Position numbers and translations under genes: made by a program. Shown here piece after piece: positions 44,283 through 53,227 of a stretch of 64,000 nucleotides of DNA. The notes beneath the pieces were generated by a model, which saw only the letters and a program-made list of their open reading frames with translations, was not told the DNA's origin and made no database searches. How positions within the stretch are numbered: position 1 is the stretch's first letter; every line of letters begins with the position of its first letter. Source of the stretch: CAYMGM01 sp964390005 (lineage in GTDB: Bacteria; Pseudomonadota; Alphaproteobacteria; UBA9219); assembly GCA_964390005.1 (NCBI GenBank), contig CAYMGM010000001.1, positions 671,217 to 735,216 on the forward strand, written 5' to 3'.

Positions 44283-46577
44283 TTATGCCGCTTCCTCTTC
44301 TTCTATTTGTTCTTCATCGTTTCGCTGAATGTTTTCAGAAATAGCTTTATGATGGTTGGGCAATAGGGCTTCTATCATCTCGAGGAGATGGTGGACATTG
44401 TTCTGTGTTTCAGGAACCAAGGCTGGGTCAAACCATTTTGTTGTTGGATGCGATAGATCATTCACAAACTTTAATAGGGCGCTTTTTTTAACAGGGTTAT
44501 AGTCTATAGCTTTAACTTTCTCATATAAGCTGCCCTTGCTGGGACAATAAAAGTCAACAAAAGTTTCTAAGACTTTTCTGGCAACATTGGGAATGTGATA
44601 TGAACTCGAAATGGAACCATCTGACTTATATTGGCACAGAGTTTTGAACAGAAAGTTGTATTCACTTTCATTGTCTAAAAGCTCTCTATCGAGAGGACAA
44701 ATGCCTACAATGCGTGCAGTCTTGTCGTGCGATATGTTGGTGGTATTCAACATATAATACGACTTCTTCCCGACTTTCTTGGGAATGTTTTTCATCCAGT
44801 TTAACAATAATTTCAGAAACTCGTAGTTGTGCGTAAATATAAAGGCTTGCTTTGCATCGGATACAGCCGTTTTCAAAAATGCGAACGCCTGATAAATAGA
44901 ATTAGTGTCTAAGCTTGATATAGGATCATCAATGACAATGATCCCATCTTCTGTAGAGAAATCCTGATCTTTTAAATGAATGATGAAATAAACAAAGGCA
45001 ATCGCAGTTTTTTCTCCCTCACTTAACCGCTTTGCTGGCTTGCCATGGCGTTTGATGGTGTAGCCTTCGTTTTCTGGGATAAACTCGAGTTCTCGGCGAC
45101 CAAGGAAAATATGCAAGTTTTCTGTTAGTTCTTGGGCCGCTTTATGACTGTTTGAAATTCTACCTCTCATCTCATTAATGCCATCAGATATTTCTGACAT
45201 ACCACGAGGATCAGTTAGCTCGGGGCTTCCATCCTGAATCCGCAGCAGATAATCGTCAATTTCTTTAATATTTTTATTGATGGCCTTAATGTCCTCATCG
45301 ATTAAACTTAAGTGATGAACCTCTAGGGCTTTTCTGGCAGAGTTGACACGTTCTGAAAAATTCTTTGATTTCTCATTATGTTTTGATGCTAGATCAGCTA
45401 AGCGTTGCTGGTTGCTTTCGAGAATGCTGGTGTCAAATTTAGGATTGCTGGAGAGTGCCTCTGTTCTTCGTCCTAGCTTGTCCTCTAAGGCCTCTTTAAG
45501 AGAGGCAAGTTCTTTTAAAGCGGATTGTTGTGCAGAAATGAACTCCTTTTCTATAATTTGGTGCTCACCACGAAATTCGCTATAGAAAGCTGCTTTTGAA
45601 GGAAATTGAAAAGACCTAATTCTATCAGAAAGGGCCACAATATTCCTAATCTCTACATCGATCTCATCTCGAAAATTTTGATCGGCTTCATTAAAATGGT
45701 TCGCCAAATCTTCTAATCGATTTGATGGAATTGTTTGAAGGCAATATTCGCAAATGGCGGAAGAATGTTTTTTATGCAAATGAACACCAGCCTCAACCCA
45801 TGACTGTATATCAACATTATCCTTTAAATGTTTTATAATTTCAGAAGAAACCGTCTTTGCAAGTAGGGATCGAACGCGTCCGACAATGATTGCAGCAGTT
45901 TCTGAAACTGACTTTACTTGTCCGTTTTGAAGATTGGGGGTGGAGGCAAAAAGATAGATTTCATCTAGAACTTCTTGACGCAAGGTTTGTTTGCAGCGTT
46001 CGGCTTCGTCTTCATTTAAAATTCTTAAAGATGATAGTCCCCGATAATCCCGCTCGGCATCCGGCTTTCTATAATTCCTAGTTGCCTGACCGCTTGTGTC
46101 AGAACTTATAACTTTTGCGATATCCGTAAACTTCTTGCCTAACTCTTTCTCTTTTTTTTCTTTTTCTTTTTTTAAAAGTAGCTCTTTGCCTTTCCTCTCC
46201 TCGAGGGTTTTTTCATCTAATCTCAGCTTTTCAACAAGATCCTTGTTTTCTTTTCCGACAATAAGGATCGGATGCAATTTCCCTTCAATTTCACCGATGT
46301 TGTTTTGAACATATTCTGAATTAAAAACTCGTATCTTTTGGGGATAAGCCCGTGATTGATCAAAATTGCCTCTCGCAGTTTCAATTGAATACGCTAATTC
46401 AGGATATGTTTCGCTAGAACCACTCGAAAAAAGAGAAAACAGAGAAGATAGAGTTGTTTTTCCAGAACCATTCATTCCATAAAACAAATTGTAGCGATTA
46501 AAGCCCTGAAGATCGGTTGGCCAACTAAAGTCAGAAAAGATTCCCATGTTTTTAATTCGTGAGATTTTTTTTATCAT
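44283..46577 (-). CDS. AAA/ABC-type ATPase, candidate PrrC/RloC-like anticodon nuclease
   Basis: A 764-residue ATPase of the AAA_13 type. Walker A GMNGSGKT at 34-41; coiled-coil segments (about 115-150 and 340-440) flank a CxxC pair (Cys276, Cys279) as in zinc-hook proteins; signature LSEGEK at 518-523; Walker B IIVIDDP at 546-552; H-loop His583. The C-terminal part (about 600-764) has Arg667, Glu671 and His710 in R-x3-E...NDLSH order. This is the spacing type known for the PrrC catalytic triad (Arg320, Glu324, His356) and its relative RloC. It is the only large cargo gene of the element, with low GC. No type I restriction genes lie nearby, which would fit RloC more than PrrC. The ATPase class is sure; nuclease activity is inferred. 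Confidence 0.75.
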   Translation of the reverse strand: MIKKISRIKNMGIFSDFSWPTDLQGFNRYNLFYGMNGSGKTTLSSLFSLFSSGSSETYPELAYSIETARGNFDQSRAYPQKIRVFNSEYVQNNIGEIEGKLHPILIVGKENKDLVEKLRLDEKTLEERKGKELLLKKEKEKKEKELGKKFTDIAKVISSDTSGQATRNYRKPDAERDYRGLSSLRILNEDEAERCKQTLRQEVLDEIYLFASTPNLQNGQVKSVSETAAIIVGRVRSLLAKTVSSEIIKHLKDNVDIQSWVEAGVHLHKKHSSAICEYCLQTIPSNRLEDLANHFNEADQNFRDEIDVEIRNIVALSDRIRSFQFPSKAAFYSEFRGEHQIIEKEFISAQQSALKELASLKEALEDKLGRRTEALSSNPKFDTSILESNQQRLADLASKHNEKSKNFSERVNSARKALEVHHLSLIDEDIKAINKNIKEIDDYLLRIQDGSPELTDPRGMSEISDGINEMRGRISNSHKAAQELTENLHIFLGRRELEFIPENEGYTIKRHGKPAKRLSEGEKTAIAFVYFIIHLKDQDFSTEDGIIVIDDPISSLDTNSIYQAFAFLKTAVSDAKQAFIFTHNYEFLKLLLNWMKNIPKKVGKKSYYMLNTTNISHDKTARIVGICPLDRELLDNESEYNFLFKTLCQYKSDGSISSSYHIPNVARKVLETFVDFYCPSKGSLYEKVKAIDYNPVKKSALLKFVNDLSHPTTKWFDPALVPETQNNVHHLLEMIEALLPNHHKAISENIQRNDEEQIEEEEAA

Positions 46578-46763
46578 GGCGAACGCTCATGTGCTGGAAG
46601 ATAGAAAGGGGGAGGCTATTTTACAGCTTAATCGCGCATCCACACTTTAACAATGGTCACATGGAGCGGTTGGGCACACAATCGGGAACCCTTTGAAATC
46701 GTTGAAGCTGGAAAACAGCTTGTTTTTGCCCAACGGGCTTGATTGTTCAGGGGAAACGCTTAG

Positions 46764-46813
46764 TTTGGGAACTTGAGGCCCCGGGTTCGAATCCCGGCGC
46801 CCCGACCATTTCA
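46764..46813. repeat. Right attachment site (partial tRNA-Pro copy)
   Basis: 50 nt identical to 41833-41882, carrying the T arm, acceptor 3' strand and CCA but not the 5' half of the tRNA; it is not a functional tRNA gene. Confidence 0.93.
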
Positions 46814-46909
46814 TCCACGCCCCCTTCCCCAAAAAAGCATTTCAGACTTTGCCTCATAAAAAACGGGGCAACGTCGCCGCTGCCCCGCTTGGTGTCGTAG
46901 TGTCGCGCG

Positions 46910-48703
46910 TTAAGCGGCGGCAACAACCGCCTTATCGTCGCGTGAAAGTTGAACCCACCTGTAAATGGCGGCGACAAGAATGATCACCCCCAGCACAAGC
47001 TCGATCAGGGTCACAATGCCGTTGAACACGTTATACCCTTTTGAGGCCGCGTTCAGATAGACATGCGTCATCATCCAATACCCGGCCACATTCACGGTGA
47101 CGTACAGATACGCCAAAGGAATAAGACAGGTCATCATATAGGCATAACGTTTGGACAGGCGCAGGATTAAGGTCGCGCCGATGATCAACCCGACGGAAGC
47201 CATCAACTGGTTCGAGACGCCAAACAGCGCCCAGATCGAGCTAATGTCGCCCGAGGCCAATAAATACCCCCAAGCAAAGCAAGCCAGCAAGCTGGCGAAG
47301 ATCATGCCGGGGACCCAGTTGACGTTTTTAAGCGGACGATACAAATCGCCGCCAAGGTCTTGGATCATATAGCGCGCAACGCGGGTGCCCGCATCGACAG
47401 CCGTCAGAATGAAGACCGCTTCGAACATGACGACAAACTCGAACAGATAGGCGGCCAGATGTTCAAACCACGGCAAAGACGTGAAGATCTTTGTCATGCC
47501 AACCGCCAGTGTCACCGCGCCCCCCGTGCGACCATAAAGGTTCAGCCCGATGTCTTGGATAAAGCGCGGCAGCTCGACAACCTGCATGCCCAGGCCTTGG
47601 AAAACGGCTGGCGACGCGTTGATCGCAAAGTAATCTTCAACGTGCAGCGCCGTTGCCGAAATCAGCGCCATCACCCCCACCAGACATTCCAGCAGCATGC
47701 TGCCAAAAGCGACAGGCAAGATATCGCTCCATTTATCCACGATCTTGGGCGTCACGCCCGAGCCGATGAAGGCATGGAAACCAGAGATCGCGCCGCAAGC
47801 GATGGTGATCGAGACAAACGGCCAAACAGGCCCCGCAATGACGGGCCCACCGCCATGAGCAAACGAAGCCAAGATAGCCGGAAACTGGATTTCAGGATTG
47901 ACGAAAACAACGCCAAAAACCAATGCGGCAAACACACCCACTTTGATGAAGCTGGACAGATACCCAATCGGCGTCAGCAGCATCCAAACCGGCAAGGTGG
48001 ACATAAAGAACGCATAGACCGGCAAGACGATGCTAAGCGTCCCTTTATTGAGCGTCAGGAAATGGCCGATGATCGTTTCTTTGACATAGGGTCCGACCAA
48101 AACGCCGCCGATGACCGCCACGACAGCGATAAAGGTCGCGATCTTCGCCGCGCCTGCAAAGCGTTCATAGCAGCCCAAAGCGATTGAAATCGGCACAATG
48201 GCAAAGACGGCAAACGTCCCCCACGGGTTGCTTTCAAGCGCATTGACGACAACCATCGAAAGCCCCGCCATCGTCACCGTGATAATGAACAGCATCACGA
48301 CCCCGGTACACCATCCGGCAATGGGGCCAAGTTCATGCTTGGCGACTTCGGACAAGGACAGACCGCGCCATTTCATCGACGCGAACAAGACAACCGTGTC
48401 ATGAACCGCCCCGCCAATCACAGCGCCAACCAAAAGCCACACAAAGCCCGGCAAGAAGCCAAATTGTGCCGCCAGAACGGGGCCAACCAAAGGCCCTGCC
48501 GCCGCAATGGCCGCAAAATGCTGCCCGGCATTGGCCCATTTGCGCGTTGGGACATAGTTCTTGCCATCCTCATAAAGGTGGGACGGCGTCGGCTCGGCAT
48601 CATTGACGCCAAGGATTTTGCTAACAAAATAAACGCCATAAAAACGGTAGGCGATAGCCAGAACGCACAAGGTTCCAAGCACATAAGAGATAGCGTGTCC
48701 CAT
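46910..48703 (-). CDS. cstA: CstA-family transporter (carbon-starvation protein)
   Basis: A 597-residue membrane protein with about 16 hydrophobic segments. The N-terminal YRFYGVYFVSKILGV and the GPLVGPVLAAQFGFLPGFVWLLVGAVIGGAVHD segment are diagnostic for CstA/BtsT. Such proteins import peptides or pyruvate under carbon limitation. ATG 48703 has GGAGA 6-7 nt upstream; the longer frame lacks a site. The gene lies just outside the right attachment site and shares a divergent promoter region with the next gene. Confidence 0.93.
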   Translation of the reverse strand: MGHAISYVLGTLCVLAIAYRFYGVYFVSKILGVNDAEPTPSHLYEDGKNYVPTRKWANAGQHFAAIAAAGPLVGPVLAAQFGFLPGFVWLLVGAVIGGAVHDTVVLFASMKWRGLSLSEVAKHELGPIAGWCTGVVMLFIITVTMAGLSMVVVNALESNPWGTFAVFAIVPISIALGCYERFAGAAKIATFIAVVAVIGGVLVGPYVKETIIGHFLTLNKGTLSIVLPVYAFFMSTLPVWMLLTPIGYLSSFIKVGVFAALVFGVVFVNPEIQFPAILASFAHGGGPVIAGPVWPFVSITIACGAISGFHAFIGSGVTPKIVDKWSDILPVAFGSMLLECLVGVMALISATALHVEDYFAINASPAVFQGLGMQVVELPRFIQDIGLNLYGRTGGAVTLAVGMTKIFTSLPWFEHLAAYLFEFVVMFEAVFILTAVDAGTRVARYMIQDLGGDLYRPLKNVNWVPGMIFASLLACFAWGYLLASGDISSIWALFGVSNQLMASVGLIIGATLILRLSKRYAYMMTCLIPLAYLYVTVNVAGYWMMTHVYLNAASKGYNVFNGIVTLIELVLGVIILVAAIYRWVQLSRDDKAVVAAA

Positions 48704-48827
48704 AGGAATCTCCGGCTTTATAAGGGGCGAAAAAGGAAGGCGCGGTTTCTTTGAATTTCTACTGTTCAACCTATCGACAAAAGGTTAACGTTTATTCTTC
48801 TTCTACCTATCCTTGTATGAGAATTTG

Positions 48828-49313
48828 ATGCGCCGCCCTTCCCTTTGGCCCTTCGCTTGTTTGTTGGTCTGCCTTTCATCGGCGGCTTGGGCTCAGGATC
48901 TGCCAAACAATTTTTGTCAAGCTTTGGTTCAACATGTGCCCGACGCCGATGTAGCTTATCAACCGGGCGTCGATGTTCACGGCCATGCCGTGGCCCCTGC
49001 CGATTTGCCGGACAGCGCTGGCGCGGGTAAGCCTTGGCCGGTTCAAATTCCTTTAACAGCCCGTCTTTTCAAGGTTCTAAAGCTTCCGACCGCCAATTTT
49101 CCCTTTCAAGATCTGGAAAAAACCGATATAAATTTGGGAACCCTTTCCCTTGATGGAGATCGCGTTTTGTTGAACGGCAGCCCCCTTTCCGATGCGCAGC
49201 AGGCCAATTTGGCCGTGCTTTGCCTGCGCCCCAAGGGTCAGCCCGTCCAAACGCCGACCAATCTTTTGGAACGACCGCGGGGGTCCGCGGACGAACTGAC
49301 GCCTGCCCCGTAA
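48828..49313 (+). CDS. Exported protein of unknown function
   Basis: A 161-residue protein with a signal peptide (MRRPSLWPFACLLVCLSSAAWAQ). The mature part has two cysteines and a C-terminal Pro-rich tail. No known domain. ATG 48828 gives the clean signal peptide; a TTG at 48813 would add five residues. It precedes proS by 70 nt on the same strand. Confidence 0.55.
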   Translation: MRRPSLWPFACLLVCLSSAAWAQDLPNNFCQALVQHVPDADVAYQPGVDVHGHAVAPADLPDSAGAGKPWPVQIPLTARLFKVLKLPTANFPFQDLEKTDINLGTLSLDGDRVLLNGSPLSDAQQANLAVLCLRPKGQPVQTPTNLLERPRGSADELTPAP

Positions 49314-49382
49314 AGGCCGGGGCTGCTCAAACGATGAGCTGAACGCATTATTTTTCCTTTTAAAAAACAAACGAGACAAACC

Positions 49383-50921
49383 ATGAAAGAAACAAACGCT
49401 CAAAAACAAAGCGCGAAGACGGCTCTTTCGCCCACGCGCGCCGAAAACTATGCCGAATGGTATCAAAAGGCCGTGCGCGGCGCTGACTTTGCCGAACTGT
49501 CTGGCGTCCGCGGCTGTATGGTCTTGAAGGGCTGGGGCTATGGCGCTTGGGAGCTGATGCAGCGCGATATGGATCGCCGCTTTAAAGAAACCGGGCATGA
49601 GAATTACTATTTTCCTCTTTTCATCCCCTTGAGCTATTTCCAGCGCGAGGCCGAGCATGTCGATGGCTTTGCCAAAGAAATGGCCGTCGTCACGCATCAC
49701 CGCCTGACCAAAAAAGACGGCGTGCTGGTCCCCGACGGTCCTTTGGATGAGCCTTTGATCGTGCGGCCTACGTCCGAGACCATTATCGGCGAGTCCATGG
49801 CCAAGTGGATCAAGTCCTATCGCGATCTGCCTTTGCTGCTGAACCAATGGGCCAACGTTGTGCGTTGGGAAATGCGTCCCCGCATTTTGCTGCGCACGGC
49901 TGAGTTCCTTTGGCAGGAAGGTCACACGGCGCACGAAACGCGCGACGACGCGATGGCCGAAACCAAGCAAATGCTGGAAGTCTATCGTGCCTTCGCCGAA
50001 GAAGTTTTGGCGCTGCCCGTCATCACCGGCGAAAAGATCGCGGCAGAACGTTTCCCCGGCGCAGAAGTCACGCTGTGCATCGAAGCCATGATGCAAGATG
50101 GCCGCGCGCTTCAGGCGGGCACGTCGCACTATCTGGGACAAAACTTCGCCAAGGCTTGCGGCATTCAATTCCAAGGCCGCGACGGCGCCTTGGCTTATGC
50201 GCACACCACGTCTTGGGGCGCGTCAACGCGCCTTCTCGGCGCTTTGATCATGACGCATGCCGACGATAACGGCATGAAGATGCCCCCCCGCATCGCGCCT
50301 TGGCAAATTGTCATTCTGCCCATCATGCGTGATGGCAGCGACAACGACGCCGTTCTTTCTTATGCCGAAAGCTTGAAGAAAGAGCTGGAAGCCCTGACCT
50401 ATGCGGGCCAGCCTTTGCGCGTCAAACTGGACAAACGCGATCTCGCGGGCAGCGACAAGCGTTGGGAATGGATCAAAAAAGGCGCGCCTTTGCTGCTGGA
50501 AGTCGGGCCGCGCGATGTCGAAGGCGGCAAAGTCTGCGTCACGCGCCGCGACCGTTTTGAAAGCGGCAAGCAGTTTGTCGAACGCGCGGCCTTTGTTGCC
50601 GAAGCCACCGATCAGCTTCAGCAGATTCAACAAAGCCTGTATGATGCCGCCCTGGCGCTGCGCGAAGCGCGGACGGTGCGCGATATCAAAGATTGGGCCG
50701 CGTTCGAAGCCTATTTCCAAAAGGACGCCGACAACAGCTTTGTCTCGGGCCAAGGTTTTGTTCGCGCCAAATGGTGCGGCGATGCCGAAACGCTGGCCAA
50801 GCTGGATCCTTTGGGCGTGACGGTTCGCTGCATTCCTTTCGATCAAGACGGCACGGCTGGAACCTGCGTTTTGTCAGGCAAGCCTGCGACACAAGAAGTC
50901 ATCTTTGCGCGGGCGTACTAA
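49383..50921 (+). CDS. proS: Prolyl-tRNA synthetase, archaeal/eukaryotic-type (ProS type 3)
   Basis: A 512-residue class II aminoacyl-tRNA synthetase. Motif 2 (RWEMRPRILLRTAEFLWQEGHTAH), the C-terminal anticodon-binding domain and the final zinc-like extension correspond to the type-3 ProRS of archaea, eukaryotes and some bacteria. It lacks the bacterial INS editing domain between motifs 2 and 3. Most proteobacteria have the bacterial type, so this gene points to horizontal acquisition or a specific lineage. A hairpin terminator follows. Confidence 0.93.
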   Translation: MKETNAQKQSAKTALSPTRAENYAEWYQKAVRGADFAELSGVRGCMVLKGWGYGAWELMQRDMDRRFKETGHENYYFPLFIPLSYFQREAEHVDGFAKEMAVVTHHRLTKKDGVLVPDGPLDEPLIVRPTSETIIGESMAKWIKSYRDLPLLLNQWANVVRWEMRPRILLRTAEFLWQEGHTAHETRDDAMAETKQMLEVYRAFAEEVLALPVITGEKIAAERFPGAEVTLCIEAMMQDGRALQAGTSHYLGQNFAKACGIQFQGRDGALAYAHTTSWGASTRLLGALIMTHADDNGMKMPPRIAPWQIVILPIMRDGSDNDAVLSYAESLKKELEALTYAGQPLRVKLDKRDLAGSDKRWEWIKKGAPLLLEVGPRDVEGGKVCVTRRDRFESGKQFVERAAFVAEATDQLQQIQQSLYDAALALREARTVRDIKDWAAFEAYFQKDADNSFVSGQGFVRAKWCGDAETLAKLDPLGVTVRCIPFDQDGTAGTCVLSGKPATQEVIFARAY

Positions 50922-50940
50922 CGCCCTCCGCGCCTCTTCG

Positions 50941-50972
50941 GGGAAAGAGAAGCTTTCGGGCTTTTCTTTCCC
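50941..50972 (+). terminator. Hairpin after proS
   Basis: GGGAAAGA-G-AAGC pairs with GCTT-T-TCTTTCCC (one G-T wobble) around a short loop, with a C/T-rich tail. Likely terminator, though its T-tract is interrupted. Confidence 0.65.
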
Positions 50973-51006
50973 TTTCTTTCTCGCCTCTTTTCCTTAGGTG
51001 GAACGC

Positions 51007-51870
51007 ATGACGACATACGGTTTTCTGGGTCTTGGTATCATGGGAACTGGGATGGCGCGCAATCTTCTGCGCGCTGGTTTCGGCGTCACGCTGTGGAACC
51101 GTTCGCCGGAAAAAAGCGCGCTGTTAGCCAAAGAAGGCGCCCACGTCGCCCAAACGCCGCGCGACGTTGTGGCGTCTTGCGCAATCACTTTTGCCATTTT
51201 GTCTGACCCGGCTGCCGCGAAAGAAGTTTGCTTTGGCAAAGATGGCGCGCTGGAAGGCGCAGGGCCCGGTCATGATTATATCGACGCCTCGACCGTCGAT
51301 GCCGAAACGTCGCGCGAGATTGCCGCCGCCATCCAAGCCAAAGGCGCGCGTTTTCTTGAAGCGCCCGTGTCGGGCACCAAAAAACCGGCCGAGGACGGAA
51401 CACTGATCTTTCTGACCGCTGGCGATGCTTCTTTGTACGCAGACGCGGCACCCGCCTTGGAAAAGATGGGAAAGAAAAGCGTTTTCTTAGGCGATGTGGG
51501 GCAAGGCGCGCGCCTGAAACTGATCGTCAACATGATCATGGGCACCATGATGGCGGCTTTGGGCGAAGGCATGGCTTTAAGCCAGAAAAGCGGCCTCGAC
51601 ACCGCAGCGCTTTTGGATGTTTTGGATTCGGGCGCGATGGCCTGCCCCATGTTCAAAGGAAAAGGCGCGATGGTCAGCCGCGGCGACTTCTCGACAAGTT
51701 TTCCGCTGAAATACATGCAAAAGGATTTACGTTTGGCGCTGGCGCTGGGCGATGCGCTGCGCCAGCCGCTGCCGCTGATGGCCGCGACAAACGAGGCCTA
51801 TAAACGCGCCATAGCCGAAGGCATGGGCGACGAAGACATGTGCGCCGTCGCCAAAACCTCTTCGATCTGA
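51007..51870 (+). CDS. NAD(P)-dependent beta-hydroxyacid dehydrogenase
   Basis: A 287-residue enzyme of the 3-hydroxyisobutyrate dehydrogenase/glyoxylate reductase family. The Rossmann motif GLGIMGTGMARNLLRAG, the substrate motif APVSGTKKPAEDGTL and the catalytic Lys region (GQGARLKLIVNM) are present. It probably reduces short semialdehydes or glyoxylate; the exact substrate is undetermined. ATG 51007 has AGGTGG 5 nt upstream; an in-frame GTG at 50998 lies inside that site. The next gene begins 17 nt after its stop. Confidence 0.88.
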   Translation: MTTYGFLGLGIMGTGMARNLLRAGFGVTLWNRSPEKSALLAKEGAHVAQTPRDVVASCAITFAILSDPAAAKEVCFGKDGALEGAGPGHDYIDASTVDAETSREIAAAIQAKGARFLEAPVSGTKKPAEDGTLIFLTAGDASLYADAAPALEKMGKKSVFLGDVGQGARLKLIVNMIMGTMMAALGEGMALSQKSGLDTAALLDVLDSGAMACPMFKGKGAMVSRGDFSTSFPLKYMQKDLRLALALGDALRQPLPLMAATNEAYKRAIAEGMGDEDMCAVAKTSSI

Positions 51871-51887
51871 CAGTAAGGCGACAGACT

Positions 51888-53225
51888 ATGCAAACCGAGA
51901 TTTTAAACAAACCATGCGGAAGGCCGTTTTTCTTGCCGCTGGCTATCATTATTCTTATCACGGCGATGGTTTATGGTTTAGCCGCTGCCGGGCAAGCCCG
52001 CCTTCCCATCCTTCATGACTTTAGTCAATACTTGCAGCCCGGCGGCATGTTCGCCGCGCCTCAAAATCTCGCGCAGCACGGTTTTCAGGCCACGCGCTGT
52101 CCGGCCACGACTTGCACGGGTTGGGATGGGCAGTTTTATTATTATCTTGCCGATGATCCTCTTTTGCAAAAAGACACGCTGTCTCATCTGGACGGCCCAC
52201 AATACCGTTCACAGCGCATCGGCTTTGCGATGTTCGTCAAAGTGCTGGCGACGCTTTCGGGGCAATCGTGGGTGTCGCCCGCCTTTTATTTCGGCGTTTC
52301 TGTTTTATTGATGCTGGCCGCAACGGGCCTTGTCGCTTGCTTTCTGGCGCAAGCGGGACTTTCGCCCTACCTTGCGCTTTTATGGTCTGTGGGTGCCTCG
52401 CCTCTGTTCGCCGTTCTTTTCGGTTTTACCGACGGCATGGCGGATGCTTTTTTAATCGTGTCCCTTGTCGCCTTAGCGCAGGAAAAATGGCTTCTTTATC
52501 TTCCGTTCATGACCTTGGCCGTTCTCGCCCGCGAAAGCTATGCACTGATCCCCGCCTGCGTCGGCGCAGCGGCGTTCATCGGTTATGGCTACACGTTTAT
52601 CAAAGATCGCACAAACTTTCGCCTCGGGCCATTTCTCGGGCACATGATTTTACAGGCAATCCCGCTGATTGCCGTTATCGGATGGCAGTTTTACGTGCGT
52701 GAAAAAAGCCAGTTCATCAACCATGTCTATGCGTTGCCCTTTCATACGTCTTCCGGCGATTTGATTGGCGCCCCGTTTCTTGCAACGCTTGATTTTATGA
52801 CAGGCGGCAAGTTGCGGTCTTTGCTTCCTTTCATCGCCTCGGAACGCCAGCCAGCGTTAGATGCTTTCAAATCAATCGGCCTCGCCTTGTTTACGGGCTT
52901 ACTGATTTCATCTTTTTATGTCTTAGGGAAAGCGTTCTGCCAAGCGGCATCGAAAGCGTGGCACAACGCAACGCTTACCGCCTCTATCCAAACGGGAGCT
53001 TTGGCAGGCTTCTTGGTCATGACCGGGTTATATGCTTGCTTCGGCCCGGGCATGGTGTGGGCCCCTATTGGCTATGTCAAAGCAACGGGCTTTTTGGCCT
53101 TTGCCTTTGCCTTTTTCTTTTCCTATGCTTTGGCACCGCGCCCCATGAATAAAGCGCTTTTATCCTTCTATGCGCTGTCCGAAGTTTTTTTCGTCTTTCT
53201 TTCGTGGCAGGCGTGGGTTCCCTGA
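51888..53225 (+). CDS. Polytopic membrane protein with GWDGQ motif, GT-C glycosyltransferase-like
   Basis: A 445-residue protein with about 10 membrane helices. After the first helix comes a periplasmic loop with TGWDGQFYYYLADDP and LDGPQYRSQRIGF. A WDGQ-Y motif with acidic residues after helix 1 is typical of GT-C enzymes that use polyprenyl-phosphate sugars. ATG 51888 has TAAGG about 10 nt upstream. It ends 2 nt from the convergent livF stop. The donor and acceptor are unknown. Confidence 0.65.
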   Translation: MQTEILNKPCGRPFFLPLAIIILITAMVYGLAAAGQARLPILHDFSQYLQPGGMFAAPQNLAQHGFQATRCPATTCTGWDGQFYYYLADDPLLQKDTLSHLDGPQYRSQRIGFAMFVKVLATLSGQSWVSPAFYFGVSVLLMLAATGLVACFLAQAGLSPYLALLWSVGASPLFAVLFGFTDGMADAFLIVSLVALAQEKWLLYLPFMTLAVLARESYALIPACVGAAAFIGYGYTFIKDRTNFRLGPFLGHMILQAIPLIAVIGWQFYVREKSQFINHVYALPFHTSSGDLIGAPFLATLDFMTGGKLRSLLPFIASERQPALDAFKSIGLALFTGLLISSFYVLGKAFCQAASKAWHNATLTASIQTGALAGFLVMTGLYACFGPGMVWAPIGYVKATGFLAFAFAFFFSYALAPRPMNKALLSFYALSEVFFVFLSWQAWVP

Positions 53226-53227
53226 TC

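Larger units (their letters stand above)
41923..46734. repeat. Dispersed GTTGGGCAC repeats near both element ends (candidate integrase arm sites)
   Basis: GTTGGGCAC occurs at 41923-41931 and 41946-41954 near the left end (the second preceded by GCG) and at 46669-46677 near the right end (also GCGGTTGGGCAC). A one-mismatch inverted copy is at 46726-46734. Their placement just inside each attachment site fits arm-type binding sites of the integrase N-terminal domain. Binding is inferred. Confidence 0.5.
41833..46813. mobile_element. Integrative element of about 4.9 kb in tRNA-Pro
   Basis: The element runs from the tRNA-Pro 3' half to an exact 50-nt copy of it. It contains a tyrosine integrase reading towards the tRNA, an HTH protein overlapping the integrase start, a 105-residue unknown gene, a hairpin-rich non-coding segment, and a 764-residue AAA ATPase. 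All are on the minus strand. The cargo ATPase gene has clearly lower GC than the flanking genes. No transfer, replication or structural phage gene is visible, so the element moves with the integrase and perhaps helper functions. Confidence 0.9.

Noticed and set aside
44283..46577. Type I restriction-modification partner for the ATPase (PrrC-style)
   Set aside because: No hsd-like methylase, specificity or restriction subunit is present in the element or near it.
46764..46813. Second tRNA-Pro gene
   Set aside because: Only the 3' half of the tRNA is present; there is no 5' acceptor strand or D arm, so it is an attachment-site copy.
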